From Rhyacichthys aspro (lineage: Eukaryota > Chordata > Actinopteri > Gobiiformes > Rhyacichthyidae): a stretch of 64,000 bases of DNA. The DNA lies in contig CM072152.1 in the NCBI GenBank assembly GCA_036850595.1, forward strand, positions 434,001 through 498,000, given 5' to 3'. Positions 33,192 to 44,795 of this stretch are shown here, one piece after another. Position 1 is the first letter of the stretch; every line of letters begins with the position of its first letter. The notes under the pieces are model-generated. The model ran no database searches. It saw only the letters and a program-made list of their open reading frames with translations, and had not been told where the DNA came from. Position numbers and translations under genes: made by a program.

Positions 33192-33481
33192 GCAGTATAG
33201 TGATGCAAAACACAACAGCAAGTCCACCTCTGAATGTGAAGGATTTGGAGTGGCCTAGTCAAAGTCTAAACTTAGATCCGATTGAGATGCTGTGGCCAAC
33301 CTTAAAAAGGCAGTTCATGCTCGAAAACTCTCCAATGTGGCTGAATCAATTCTGCAAAGAAGTGTGGGCCAAAATTCCTCCACAGCAACGTGAAAGACTC
33401 ATTGCCAGTTATCTCAAAAGCTTGATTGCAGTTATTGCTGCTGAGGGCGGCACACACACTCGAAGACTATTTGCCAATTAG
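33192..33481 (+). pseudogene. Tc1 transposase C terminus
   Basis: 93-codon frame whose translation contains 'DLEWPSQSLNLDPIEMLWPT' (the conserved 'WPSQSPDLNPIEMLW' block carrying the last catalytic acidic residue, here intact as P-I-E), 'QFCKEVWAKIPPQQRERLIA' and 'SYLKSLIAVIAAEGG'. The N-terminal DNA-binding and central catalytic parts are deleted. The start codon is accidental. Confidence 0.92.
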
Positions 33482-33593
33482 TGTCAACAATAATATAACA
33501 CTCACCTTTTCACTCTGTTCATAAACTGCATGTGTTGTGTTAGCTGAGGTCAGGCATGTATTTTTGTGTGGTGAGGGGAAGCTGGAATAGACT

Positions 33594-33912
33594 TGTAAGA
33601 GAATTGGGTTACCGCCTTAGAGCTAAGAAGTGATGGAGCACATAGACCATCACATACAGGCCCGGAGACAGTTGAACAGTCAACACAGCATAGTATTGAA
33701 CATTCAAGACTCCCTATGCTTTCATAAGACTGAGATTATAAAACCTCTTAGAAGGTCAGTGCCTAAACAATGCAATAACAAAAGAGATGTTATTCAGTTG
33801 ATAGGGCTCGAGGTTGGAGACGTGTTGTCCTACAGATGTCTGAGTATATCTGTTGACAGAGACCAAGGTCCAGAGCATCATTACCGTACAATAGATCCAA
33901 AATTCTCCAACT
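33594..33912 (-). mobile_element. Solitary LTR-like copy (family L), minus strand
   Basis: Read on the minus strand it runs from (TG)TTGGAGAATTTTGGATC to AATTCTCTTACA and matches the LTRs at 60000-60359 (plus) and 45346-48854 (minus, interrupted). A 94-codon plus-strand frame across it is shared in part by the other copies but resembles no known protein. Flanks show no clear 5-bp duplication. It might be the distant 3' LTR of the element whose 5' LTR is at 45-49 kb, but nothing shows continuity. Confidence 0.7.
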
Positions 33913-34010
33913 GATCATTCCTCTTTAAACCCTTTACAAGTGGTTTTAAACTTAATTAAATGCCTAAAGAGACTTTTACCATAAAAACATACTCAGACTA
34001 TGACATTTAA

Positions 34011-34510
34011 TCATCATCATAATCATCATCTTTATTGACAGACTCAAGGTTCATATAAAAAACATCACAAAACAAACCCAACACACAACATATACAATAG
34101 AAAAAAAGAAAAATTATAAAAGACACCTATACCAGTGTTTCCACAAAGAGGACTGGTAGCGCACTGCACTAAAGATGGGTTTTACCAGCATCAGGATAAG
34201 GCTGTCACGTGACAGATAAATCTGTACATCAGATTTCTCATTAGTGCCTGAAAGGTTCTCACATGAGCCTGAGAAAACAACAGACTGGCATTGCTGGACC
34301 TGGGCTTCTTAAGCTGAATCCTCAAGGCATCATTGTAAGCAACTTTAAGCTTCTGTAGACTAGCTCTCTTATATTTACACCACAGTGGAGAAGTATACAG
34401 AGCTGTACAGTAAGTTCTGAAAAGGTGGATTTTTACATTGTCTGAACACGTGAAATTTCTCACACATCCAGTTTTACAGTTGTTTAGTTGATTGGACAAC
34501 TCATCCATGT
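34011..34510 (-). pseudogene. LINE 3' end with reverse transcriptase C terminus
   Basis: Minus-strand 105-codon frame (34508-34191) containing 'HLFRTYCTALYTSPLWCKYK', 'LQKLKVAYNDALRIQLKKPR' and 'VRTFQALMRNLMYRFI', the typical region after the polymerase domain in a fish LINE family ('R.AYN.A.R'). The 3' end reads 'caataaagatgatgattatg' with a (GAT)n tail on the minus strand (34011-34032). Only the last part of the element was copied. Confidence 0.75.
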
Positions 34511-34539
34511 ACAGGTTAAACAGGGCTGGCTAATCAACA

Positions 34540-37125
34540 CAAATCATCAATAAATCCATGTTCAATCATTTCCATGACATAATAGCAAATAGCAATTACC
34601 AGTGTAAAACAGTATTACAGTAATATAGGCTGTATTCATGGATTTAAATGACTCCAACCCCAGGGACCCCCAAAGCGCTGAGACTTGTGTCTCATTAGTC
34701 ACTAATCACCCAATGTGAATAAATATTGTTTCTAGCAAAAATACATGCAGCTTCACAAGTTTGGTGCGATGGGCACTTATCACCAAACGTCCAGGGGATA
34801 GTAAAAGACGTCAAAAATCATTCCAATACAGATTATACACATTGGAAAGCTTACAGCATCTTCAGAAACAATGACCTTAAAATGATCACAAAATCTTGAT
34901 GCAATTGAGTTATTAATTAAAGAACAGTCTATTTCTTCACACTGAGCAGTGAGACTGCCTCAGTGCAGTGGGACAGGGTAATGTAGGGGCAAAGGCAAAT
35001 GTCCATTTGGTTGTCCAAGGAGGGGTAAGCAAGTGTTCATTGTGAAAAGGGGGCAAGGATCCAGGGGCATTGCCAGGGGCATAGAGTCCATATGGCAAAA
35101 CGTTTCCAGTGGAGAAATCAAAGTGTGTTTGTTCAAGGGGGCTCTAAAGGTCATGGGTGCACACCCATTGTTATGCCCGATATGACGAGTTCCCTAATTG
35201 ATCTCTAGGTGACAACAATCTTCTTCAAACACAGGTGAATTCATCATAAATTGTTTGAAAAATATTCTGTAACCTTTTTTTTTTTCCATTTTTACCAAGA
35301 TACATTTTTACATTTAACTCCTTTTAAGACCATAATTGTGCATTTCACAATCCCAAATGCATCAGTGTTACATGAATTACAGAGAGGTCTTCTTTAATAA
35401 ATACATAAGCTTCACACAGTAATCACAATGCATTCACTTTTTTCCTTTTATCTGAAATAAAAGCATTTTCTTTATTTGTATTCACCTCTATATAAAACAA
35501 TATAACAGAATTTTTTTCTTTGATATTAAGAAACATAACTGTCAGAACTTAGATGTTGCTTTACTCTGTTGTTTTCTCCTTTGTGTTATTTCATAGGCTA
35601 TTTAAAGCACACATTATAAAACTACTACTTTAATTATTTGCATTATTTTTTGACCCGAAAGTTTTGCTTATTATGTATGCCTAAGTTAATTTATTTTATT
35701 TGTTATGAACACTATTGCAATTTCTACCAGATTTTAAGACACACGTTATACCTGTAAAATACATGAAACTTAATCCACACCTCTAATGTAGTTTCCACAG
35801 AAACCTAAGAGCAGCATTCGTTCAAATTACTCTACAAGTTTCTCCTTGAGTAGTAAGTGGAAGGTCTAGTATTTTACTTATAATTCTGTATTATAGGTTA
35901 CTTTGTCTGCAGCAATAAGTTTACACATTAATAGTGTGGGTAAGGCCGCTATCTTTAAATCCTTTATCTTAGAATAAAATAATCTTAAAAGGCATGTACC
36001 ATAAGGCTGGTCGTATGGGACTCGGCTGTAAGCCTCCAAACCTCTGCAGACTGTCAGGGAGCAGGACCCACACTTTTTCAAGTTCTATGAAAGGTCCCCT
36101 GGAAACAGAGATACATTCAGCTTAATATTGTTTAGGTAACCAGGTAGCTTTTATTTTTTTAACATGTGTAGTACTGTTAGGCATTAGTTGATAACAACAT
36201 TTACTTTTACTTACTAGTTCCTGTAGATTTATTTCTAACCACTTCTGAACCATTGACACTTACTCAAGTGAAGTCATTAAAACTGTGTGCTCACAGTGAT
36301 AACAGTTGCAGATGAGAGGAAAACCAAAACCAGTTAAGATGTTTTGAAACAACAAAATTATTGTAAATAAATTATGTGTACATGATGTGAAATGTGTAGG
36401 CAGCAACAGTAAACACATTGGTGTGGAAATATATGAGATCACTTACCACACTTACTCACAGGTTAGGATTAATGTCCAGGTGCAAATTTCTATGCCCTTC
36501 TAGATTACTAGCATTTAGTGGCTAGTGTTTACTAGCCGCTAAATACTGAACCTCTTACTTCTCTCACACTCTGCTATCCACTCACCATCAGCACGCACAT
36601 TCCCACGAGCCAAAGTTAACCTGTAAAAGTTACTCCTCATGTTGGATAAACTATTGCAGTACACCTTTCTCCATTTGTACAGCAATAACATAAGGATTCA
36701 GTGATGTTAAATATGTAGCCTTTAAATAACTGCTAAATATTTAACCAGTCACTATCATCGACATTAAACACATGTAGTTGGTTTTGTGTTATTCACCAAC
36801 AGCATCTTGTTCAGGCACCATTCCACACTTTTCATATTCACAACACTAAAATGTTCTATAGAATGACAAAAATACCTTTTTTTGTGTGTGTGTTGTTCCT
36901 GGACCTGTGGACAGTAAATTATTACCATGCAAACCTTTATCTACATTACTACCTATATTTTTCTTTAAGATGGATGAGATTTTTTTTTACCAAATGTACA
37001 GTAAAATGCTTGTTTGTTTGTTTTACCTGCAACCAATAGTAAAATAGATAGCACACAAGATAAAAAAAAAGAAAACGTAACACAGAACTAAAGAAATATA
37101 AAATATACATCTAGAAAATGTACAA
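34540..37125. other. AT-rich intergenic DNA, no gene recognised
   Basis: About 2.6 kb without recognisable element ends or coding domains; open frames are short and composition-driven. Confidence 0.5.
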
Positions 37126-37883
37126 TGAAAATGAATAAACTTAAACATGGTTTAAGTCTGAGGGACAAGATGGCCGCAGGTGAAGCAGGCGCTGTCACAG
37201 CGCTCCTAGTTTACTGCTTACTAACAAACCTCTCAAAGCCGATGCATATGGATCCTGCTCGGACCGTGGTTCGAGCGGATGGTAACATCTTCCCACCCTT
37301 CATTTTAAGCGAAAAATCGTTTATATACGAGGAGTGGGACCACAAACAAACGCGATATGAATTGGCAAAAACAAGCATAGACTACGGCACCTACACATTG
37401 GCTGTGACCCTGGTATATCCGTCACTACACAACAAGAGGGCCACAAGGACTAAAATAAAATCCAAAGCAGCAAAAACACACTCGACTGGCCTTATTATAG
37501 CCATATGTCTGCTACTGTCTGCGGATATACATCCGTGCCCAGGCCCGGCTGTTAGCCTGGCAGTCGAGGAGCCTTCACCACCAACACCAGAGTTAGCCGG
37601 TGTGCTAATACCATCAGCGGCTCGCGACGGGGTTGCACCTATGGCTTCCAGCCTAGCAGTTCAGGGGTCCCCACCACCACCAACACCGGAGTTAGCCGGT
37701 GTGCTAATACCATCAGCGGCTCGTGACGGGGTCGCGCATACGGCTTCCAGCCTAGCAGTCGAGGGGCCTTCACCACCACCAACACCAGAGTTAGCCGGCG
37801 TGCTAATACCATCAGCGGCTCGCGACGGGGTCACGCCTGCAGCTTCCAGCCTAGCAGTCGAGGGGCCTCCACCACCGAGTTAG
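37125..37883 (+). pseudogene. LINE ORF1 / polyprotein leader with 2A-like motif and tandem repeats
   Basis: 252-codon frame. The element's own start is probably the Met at codon 16 ('MAAGEAGAVTALLVYCLL'), within the AAGATGGC context. Around residues 130-142 'ICLLLSADIHPCPGP' matches the 2A-like ribosome-skipping signature (D-x-E/H-x-N-P-G-P) found in several fish and invertebrate LINEs, but the key Asn is Cys, so skipping should fail. From there three and a half repeats of a 32-33-residue unit follow ('PTPELAGVLIPSAARDGV'). An 11-base loss in the fourth unit shifts the frame and ends the protein at 37883. Confidence 0.7.
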
Positions 37884-37905
37884 CCGTCGTGCTGATACCA
37901 TCAGC
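37553..37905 (+). repeat. Coding minisatellite, 96-99-bp unit, about 3.5 copies
   Basis: Each unit contains 'gagttagccggtgtgctaat' and 'accatcagcggctcg(c/t)gacg' and ends at 'gcttccagcctagcagt'. Units 1 to 3 keep the reading frame; unit 4 lacks 11 bases ('accaacaccag') and diverges after 'accatcagcgg'. Confidence 0.9.
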
Positions 37906-38149
37906 GGAGAGCCACGGCGGGTTTGTATCACAAACACGGTCACTGTTTACAGCAAATCCTGGCCAACAATATCCCACTGTAAAGAAGCTAAGAAATCCAG
38001 TGATGAGGAAACACCGGGACACAAAGATTTGGGAAACACTTAACCAGGCAAAGCTGATCTGGGATACTTAGAGCAAACCGAAGGGGCTACTCTGTGGTCA
38101 CGAGGGGGTGGGGGTGTTATATGTAAAACTCAATGTACCCAGTGAAGTT

Positions 38150-38540
38150 GAAATTGAAAACGTCTCTTTCTCTAGAAATGTCTCTCACCTTGGTCTGTCT
38201 CTATCGCCCCCCATTGGCCAAAGCCAATTTCTATGAACAGCTAAAGATACTACTTAAACATTACACGACACATAATAACACAAATGAAATAATTGTGATT
38301 GGTGATTTCAGTGTTAACTGGGACTTCAAGAAAGACAGGAAAACACTCAAAAGTATTATGGAAGCATTTAACTGTTCACAGTTAATACAACAACCTACTA
38401 GAATCACTCAACTCTCTAAAACAACAATAGATTTACTTTTCACCAATAGACCCGAACGAATATCCAAAACGTACAATTTCTTGACTGGTCTTTCTGACCA
38501 CAATATAATATTTTTTTCTAGGAAACTTACCAAGTCATGA
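38150..38540 (+). pseudogene. LINE endonuclease remnant
   Basis: Frame reading 'MSLTLVCLYRPPLAKANFYE' (Y-R-P-P block), 'EIIVIGDFSVNWDFKKDRKT' (G-D-F-N motif with Asn changed to Ser) and 'TTIDLLFTNRPERISKTYNF', 'GLSDHNIIFFSRKLTKS' (S-D-H motif intact). The upstream third of the endonuclease (37889-38130) is present but out of frame. Confidence 0.85.
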
Positions 38541-38714
38541 TTTTCGAATCATTTCTCCAAGTATGTAAATAATAGCCCCCAATATGAATTCATACCCAAA
38601 AATCAAAGACAAAACGTGGCTACAGCCTTAGCATCATTAAATTAGGACCTATTATTATCAGATGATGACCCAGAAGTTAGTTGTAGCCAGTTTACCAAAG
38701 TTGTTAAGGATGTT

Positions 38715-39787
38715 ATGTCATCCCATTCCACTAGAGGGAAGCATAAACACAAGAAAAGATGTCTCTTACCATGGTTAAATAAAGAATGTAAAGATCTCAT
38801 GAAATCTAGAGACCAGCTACTTAAACAGTATTTGAAAACAGGTCTAATTATAGATCGGCAAAGATTCACACATATGAGAAACAAAGTAATACAAACTTTG
38901 AGGCAAGCCAAAGCTAACTTCTTCATCACGGTGATAGAGAATGCCAAAGGAAATGGTAAACTAATATGGCCAAACTTAAATAAACTCATTGGTCACCATT
39001 CAAAAAACAACACCAATAGGGACATGGAGCTCCATATAAATAACTCTATTATCAGGGACCCTTTTATCATAGCAACAAATCTGAACAACTTCTTTATAAA
39101 CTCTGTACAGGAAATCACGCAGCATTTTATACCATCTGCCTGTACTGAAAATACCATTGATCCGGATCAGCAAGTCTTTAGAATCACAGAAATATCAGAC
39201 CATGAAGTAGCCAAAATCATCAATGGCATGAAAAACTCTATAGACTTAAAGAAAGCCTTCGACACCGTCAACCATCAAATTCTACTGTCGAGGCTGGCTC
39301 AATTTAATATCTCTGATCAAGCACTTGCATGGTTCACCTCATATTTATCACATAGAAAACAGCATGTAGTAGTGAATGGTGTCAAATCTGTAATGTTGGG
39401 GTCCCACAGGGATCAATCCTTGGACCTGTATTATTTTCAATATATATCAATAACCTACCAAATATCTGTCAGAATGTATTTTCTCAGATGTACGAGGATG
39501 ATGCCATAATCTACACTCAAGCTCAAAATGTCCAGCAAGCTGCTAACAATCTCACTGCTGCATTGTCTTCTGTGCACAAATGGCTCACTGATTGCTGCCT
39601 TTTGCTTAACACCAAGAAAACAGTTTGTATGTACTTCTCAAAACACCATCTAGAGGCACTGCGATCAAACATATTTCTGAATGGTGTAGAACTTGATCTG
39701 GTCACGGAATTTAAATATCTTGGAGTAATACTGGATCCCACATTATCATTTAAAAGGTATTTTAAAAAAAGTAGCACAAGTTATTAA
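38715..39787 (+). pseudogene. LINE reverse transcriptase with fingers deletion
   Basis: The frame from 38715 reads 'LPWLNKECKDLMKSRDQLLK' and 'ANFFITVIENAKGNGKLIW' (linker), 'ISDHEVAKIINGMKNS', then jumps at about 39240 to 'IDLKKAFDTVNHQILLSRLA' (motif A). The normally intervening 'K-x-x-G-x-D' and 'YRPIS' fingers region is missing. After a frameshift near 39405 (motif B, 'GVPQGSIL', survives only in the shifted frame) the frame from 39488 gives 'MYEDDAIIYTQAQNV' (motif C, Y-A-D-D altered to Y-E-D-D but both Asp kept) and 'FKYLGVILDPTLSFK'. Confidence 0.87.
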
Positions 39788-39863
39788 ACTTAATATCCAA
39801 AACTTTCGACATATCAGAAATAAATGCAGCCAAGATGTTTTTTACTCTAGGATTATCTCCCAC

Positions 39864-40322
39864 ATGGATTATTGTTTAACAAGTTGGTCACTTGCTTGCT
39901 CCACAACTCTCAAAACTATAGAAATCCTATATAAAAGAGCGCTAAAAATACTCGATAAAAAACCTCAATCTCACCATCATTGCAACATCTTAAGAAAACT
40001 TAAGTTACTGGATTTTAAAAATATGATTAACTTAAAAAATGTTTGTCTGATTTATAAGATACTACACTCTTTAGCGCCACCTCCACTGGGGGAGTTTGTT
40101 TACCATGGCATCGGTGCACAGAGGACAACGAGGGCCACCACCAGAAGTGACGTAATAGGTCCACACAGACGCACCTCTTTTAGTCAGGCTGTACTCTCAG
40201 TTCGAGGTGGAAAGTTATGGAACAGTCTTTTTCAAACAATAAGAGAATGCCCCACATATAACTCGTTTAAAGCCCAATTAAAAAGTTGGCTTTGGTCTAA
40301 TCAGAATTGCACTTACTTGTAA
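39864..40322 (+). pseudogene. LINE polyprotein C-terminal region
   Basis: 152-codon frame continuing the same element: 'MDYCLTSWSLACSTTLKTIE', 'ALKILDKKPQSHHHCNILRK', 'NVCLIYKILHSLAPPPLGEF', then 'KLWNSLFQTIRECPTYNSFK' and 'AQLKSWLWSNQNC' before the stop. 'LAPPPL' and 'WNSLP..IR' blocks are diagnostic of this LINE family's tail. Separated from the polymerase by one frameshift at about 39790. Confidence 0.85.
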
Positions 40323-40330
40323 TATATAAC

Positions 40331-41107
40331 TTGTAATGCATTGAATGATTCTTTGAATGGCCCCTAAATGTGTATGGATATGTGTGAATGCTGGTGTATT
40401 TATGATAATGATAGGTGTGCAGGTGTGTATGTATTAGGAGACTTTCCTTATCTTTTGTTTTCAGAAACATCTAGTAATATTTAGTTTAAACTAACTCTTG
40501 TGTCGTTTATTCTGAATTTCTTTATTCTGTAAAGAACTTTACCACTTTGATTATTCTTTGTGTTTAGTTTAACATTTAAATACTTCAAATATATATTTTT
40601 TTTATTAGAAAGAGTCATAATAATAATTGTTTCGACTAAGAACCACCCAGGATTCTCTTCTCTTGCTCCCACCTCCTTTTTATTCATGTGAGGATCATGT
40701 GCACCTGAGCCACACAGGAAGAAAAAATATGGGGCTACACTTTATTTTTGGAGTCACAAGAGTGACCTTTTGTCTTTGACTCTTGTGATTCCTTCCTCTG
40801 CATGTATTTGTATTATATACATTTTGGATGATTATTACAAGTAAATTAACATGTGAATGATTTAAGAGCCCCAATCTCAACAGCAGACATAAGTACTAGC
40901 TCCAGACTTCACCACAGACACCATACCTGGCGTTAACTGGACAGTCAGCAACACAGCACTAAAAACAATGAACACACACAGAGCTCTACTGGACCAGCAC
41001 AGTGACTAAAAACAAACTTCCCTCTCTTTAGTCCTGGATCAACAAGCTCCATAGGTTCAAACACAAAACAGGAAACAGACATCAATCAAACAAAAAATGA
41101 TATGCCG
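40331..41107. other. Intergenic or LINE 3' sequence, nothing recognised
   Basis: AT-rich, includes the undefined 3' end of the LINE. No other feature supported. Confidence 0.4.
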
Positions 41108-41136
41108 AATGATTGTTGTACCATTGAATTAAAGCT
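41108..41136 (+). repeat. Direct repeat flanking the 1.2-kb block (left)
   Basis: GAATGATTGTTGTACCATTG and the following 'aattaaag' recur at 42646-42673 with one base change (Y at position 15). The pair brackets the 1.2-kb block at 41289-42468 plus some flanking DNA. Confidence 0.8.
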
Positions 41137-41288
41137 GAATCTTATATCTTTGAAGTATGAGACCTTTTGTGGTCTAAAAGATTCAGATTTAAAGTGAGAT
41201 GATGTGTTGAAACTATTACTTGATTCACTGTGTTATCATTTAGTGGATGTCTTGTAGTTCTCTGTAGTCAGCTATAGAGTTATTCTGT

Positions 41289-42468
41289 TGTGTTATACTT
41301 GGCCCATGAAATATCAACATAGATGCTGTTTATTTGAAATATTGGAACTTAGTGTTTTGTTGAATGCATTGTCTTCTGGTTTACATTAGCCATTCCTTGT
41401 TCTCTCCTCATACTAGAAAAAAAGTTTTAGAGTTTACAGTGACCCAGGTGGCAGCTTTTGGGATCTTGATGTTCTGTTAAACATGTCACTCAATGTCACT
41501 CTCAATGAAGTGTTTCCTTAATATCTATTTTATATAAATCTTATTTGAAGATCTTATATATAAGTGTATATCAAAAGAGAGCAAGGGCACTAGCAACAAA
41601 ATCATAGTTTATAAAAATGTAATCCTCTGACCAAGACACGTTACTTTGACCCAACATGACTCAATAAGTCTAACAATGAGAATTTAACATTAATGTAATC
41701 TTCATTCATTTATCTTGGCAGTGAGTCGCTGCAGTGATCTGTGTTTGAATCAGTTAAACATCAATTACAGAGGTTTTCAGTTTTTATAGCTGTAACATAA
41801 AGTAACGTATTAGTTTCTAAAGTGGTATAACCTGATGAATGGTGTTTTCAGGCTGATCTTTGAGAAATAATGCAAAAAATTACTTTGGTGCTAAATGGTT
41901 AAAAGATAACCAGTACAGTAGTACAGACAATAGTCTTCTCCTAAAGTCTCTGAATATAGACGTTAATCCTCTTTAGTACCTCTAAAAGTATTTTACTTCT
42001 TTTGGACTGTACAGCTGCAGACTCTTTATAGACAACTGATAGGAACTGGAGGACTGTGACTGTCTTCTGTGGTAACTGTGAGTGGAAATGAGACCTGTTG
42101 ATGGCCTAGTGTTTCTGGGAGGGTAGTGCTTCAGGTGCCTTGCTGGTTGTTTCCACTGCTCCAGCACTGAACTGAACCTGCCTGGCTCTGGCACTGTTTT
42201 GTCTACTGAGACTTATCTGAGAACATGGCTGCCTGCTCTTTATCGTCTTTGAGAAACATGAGACGAACACTGGCTAAGGCACCCACGACAAAGAAAGCAC
42301 GTTTCTGACTGGTCTTAAAGCTGTACTTTGTGGACTGGGCTCCTCCACACTGTCTTCGTGTCAAATGGACTGAATCTATGCCACTACAACAACTGCTGCT
42401 CATAGGTCATCACAACATGAACTGTTCTGCTGCTGCACGAGGGGTGCTGCTTGCCTGGGACACACGGT
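41289..42468 (+). repeat. Dispersed 1.2-kb block P, copy 1
   Basis: Matches 62660-63793 in the same orientation over its whole length, with scattered substitutions and small indels. Shared landmarks: 'tgaaatatcaacatagatgc', 'gaatgcattgtcttctggtt', 'gagtcgctgcagtgatctgt', 'tgctggttgtttccactgct' and the right end 'ctgctgctgcacgaggggtg'. No known protein, terminal repeats or tail; short minus-strand frames in both copies are not conserved as frames. Adjacent to family-L internal sequence in both places, but in opposite relative orientation. Confidence 0.8.
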
Positions 42469-42645
42469 ATTGGATTCTTGTTATTGTCATTTCACCATGT
42501 ACTCATGAAGAAACTAAGTACTGTACTCAGGTCTTGGTAGAAAGACATATAACATAAAAAAGTAAAGTTTCTGAAATAAGTTTTCCTAAATCAGATGTAA
42601 CTGGAATAGGTAAATAATAAAAACATTACTTTAAGCCTCAATGGT

Positions 42646-42674
42646 GAATGATTGTTGTATCATTGAATTAAAGG
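42646..42674 (+). repeat. Direct repeat flanking the 1.2-kb block (right)
   Basis: Second copy of the 28-bp sequence at 41108-41136. Too long for an ordinary transposon target duplication. Confidence 0.8.
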
Positions 42675-42850
42675 TGGTCCTCTGGGCAGACTTAACCACC
42701 TGCTGTAGTGTTTGCTTTTCCTCTACTGTGCAGCTGGAAAACCACACAGTCATAGAAGGAGATGCGTATGGAGGTGTTCAGTCCCGCCCTCTTCAGCTTC
42801 CTCAGAAAGAACAGGCGCTGGTGGGCCTTTGATTCAGCTGCAGAGGTTGG
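42675..42850 (-). pseudogene. LINE reverse transcriptase C-terminal fragment
   Basis: Minus-strand frame 'ESKAHQRLFFLRKLKRAGLN' followed by 'FYDCVVFQLHSRGKANTTAG', matching the 'QQRLYFLR.L...G' segment just after the polymerase domain of L2/CR1/Rex1-like LINEs. Very short, no tail; probably an old truncated insertion or a piece moved by rearrangement. Confidence 0.65.
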
Positions 42851-43404
42851 AGACAGAGAACACAGATATAACATGTGACATGCAACTCATGCATCAGCTT
42901 TAAAATGGAGCTCTTTGTTTCCTGTAGACAACAATTAGAGCAGCTTCAATTCTCAAAATGTAACACATCATTATGAAACACACATAATGAATAAGTGAAA
43001 AACCCCAGATGTTATCCCTGTTTATCCTTTTGTTTGCAGGCTGTTATGATGGTCAGGTATTATTTGCCTTGTCATTTTAATACAGTTTAGTTTAATCACT
43101 CTCAATAGTGCTTCTCCAGTGACCAGTCGCAACACTAACATTATTTTAGTTTAAACTCATTACAGTCACACTGTAATTTTTTTTAAACTATATTTTTAAT
43201 CCAATTTTTTGTTAATCAATTTTTTGTTAACTCTTGTTTTAAAACAACCTAGATATGTTGTGTTCAAGGACCTTCACACAGAACAGATACACACAGCAGT
43301 TGCACCAAACACGTGACACAAGACAAGACAGACACCACATAGATACCAAACTAAATTAGTTTTACCTAACTACCTTCCTACTTTTTGACAAAAATCTAAA
43401 AATC
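42851..43404. other. Sequence between block P side and LTR-element internal region
   Basis: Not present between the corresponding segments of the second copy (62640-62660). Contains no recognisable element. Confidence 0.4.
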
Positions 43405-44795
43405 TAATATAATGTCATTTTATTTTGTAACACCTTCCAGCACTTTCTGTGCACCAATTCTTTTACCTTTGCCTGCTTTCCTCTTCCTGCTGACAATATG
43501 TGCTCACAGTCAGAAGAGGAGTGAGCTAGGTGGGGGCCGTTCGTTAACAGATTCAAGCGCTGTGACAATTTCTGTTATTGGGCAGAGACAGAACCGTGCT
43601 TTTTTTCATTGAATGAAAGGTCCATATTTTATTTTCTAAACAAAGGGTATTGTCCACTTTTGATCCAGTCTAGCTTTACTTACAGCTCTTATTTACATCA
43701 GTAAAACCACCTTTCTCATCTTCCCTGATGCTGGTCCTTTCCTCATCCTCATATACATGTTAGTTGTTGACTTTGCGTTGTTTTCCTTGTCCTGCTGACA
43801 CTCACTAAGCCCTATACTTGTGTGAGTGTACTTTTGACAGAAGAGGATTTTAGTCTAGTTGAGGCTAGTCTACAGACTGTATAGCTTTATGCCAATGTGT
43901 GTGATGAAGTTAGAGGTGTAGAGGTACGGCCTTGCATCAGATGTAGAGAATGAAGAAGTGTGTGTATGATCTATAATATTAGTTGTTTCATTAAAGACTT
44001 AAGCTAGACACTGTGTGGTGGAATCTGTGGTTAATACCCAACCCATACTAACGTTTAACTTAATAATACACATAATAGGACATACAGCACATAACAGATA
44101 ACACAATTATGGCAATAAAGATCTACTGTAGCATCCAGAGGTTTATTAGTGTCAGTCTGTCAGTTTGTTGAGACATAACACTCTTGAACGTTAAAGTTAT
44201 TAACTGATTTACCACGGTGGTAGCGAGAGCCAGATACAGTTTCAGAGATAATTCTTTTATCCTGATTGTCTCCCATGTGCACATTTATAACTAATAGACG
44301 CCTACACCAGGGAACTAGTGATTCTAAGGAAGGTTTCCTAGGCTCTCCCCCAAAACATTAAGACCCCTCACAGAACAACTGTCTTGCCTCTTCTTTATCT
44401 ACAGTCCCAGACTTATAGTTTTAAGAAAAGGCAAAACTATGTTGCTCAACATTACACTACAGATTGCTATGACCACCAAATACTAAAACAACAAAGCCAC
44501 AAAACCACCAAGGTTTTCACATTAGCCTATAATGACTGCAGAAAATCCACAGCTTTCACTCTTGCTCACACACCGCCTTAATAACAATTACGTTGGCCTT
44601 CGCAACTGTAACCAAATACAGAATTCAGTATTGGAAAGCTTACCCAGAGCTCTCAGTATGTCAGAATTTCAGTACTTATAATGCTCAGACTGTTTAGCTT
44701 TTCTCATGAATTCACAGGTGACCAGTATGGCCGAAGCCTAATACCGGTAGCCAACAACGTTAACTCCAAATTTGGCCAATCATTTTAAACAAGCA

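Larger units (their letters stand above)
29634..33481 (+). mobile_element. Tc1-like remnant split by a hAT element
   Basis: CAGTGCCATGAAAAAGTGT at 29634-29652, preceded by TA, is the terminus of a common fish Tc1 family. The sequence normally following it resumes at 33074 ('AAGTGTTTGCTCCCTTCC'), so about 3.4 kb were inserted near the left end. After the left inverted repeat the element is internally deleted and goes straight to the last third of the transposase (33192-33481). Confidence 0.8.
37130..40330 (+). mobile_element. L2/CR1/Rex1-like LINE with two ORFs, internally deleted
   Basis: Nearly full-length in extent but internally deleted. The 5' end bears AAGATGGC (37167-37174). ORF1 (37125-37883) is followed by endonuclease, polymerase and C-terminal sequences to a stop at 40320. 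The exact 3' terminus and tail are not clear. Within the window its protein wording differs from the LINEs at 12945 and 53044, so it is a separate family. Confidence 0.8.
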
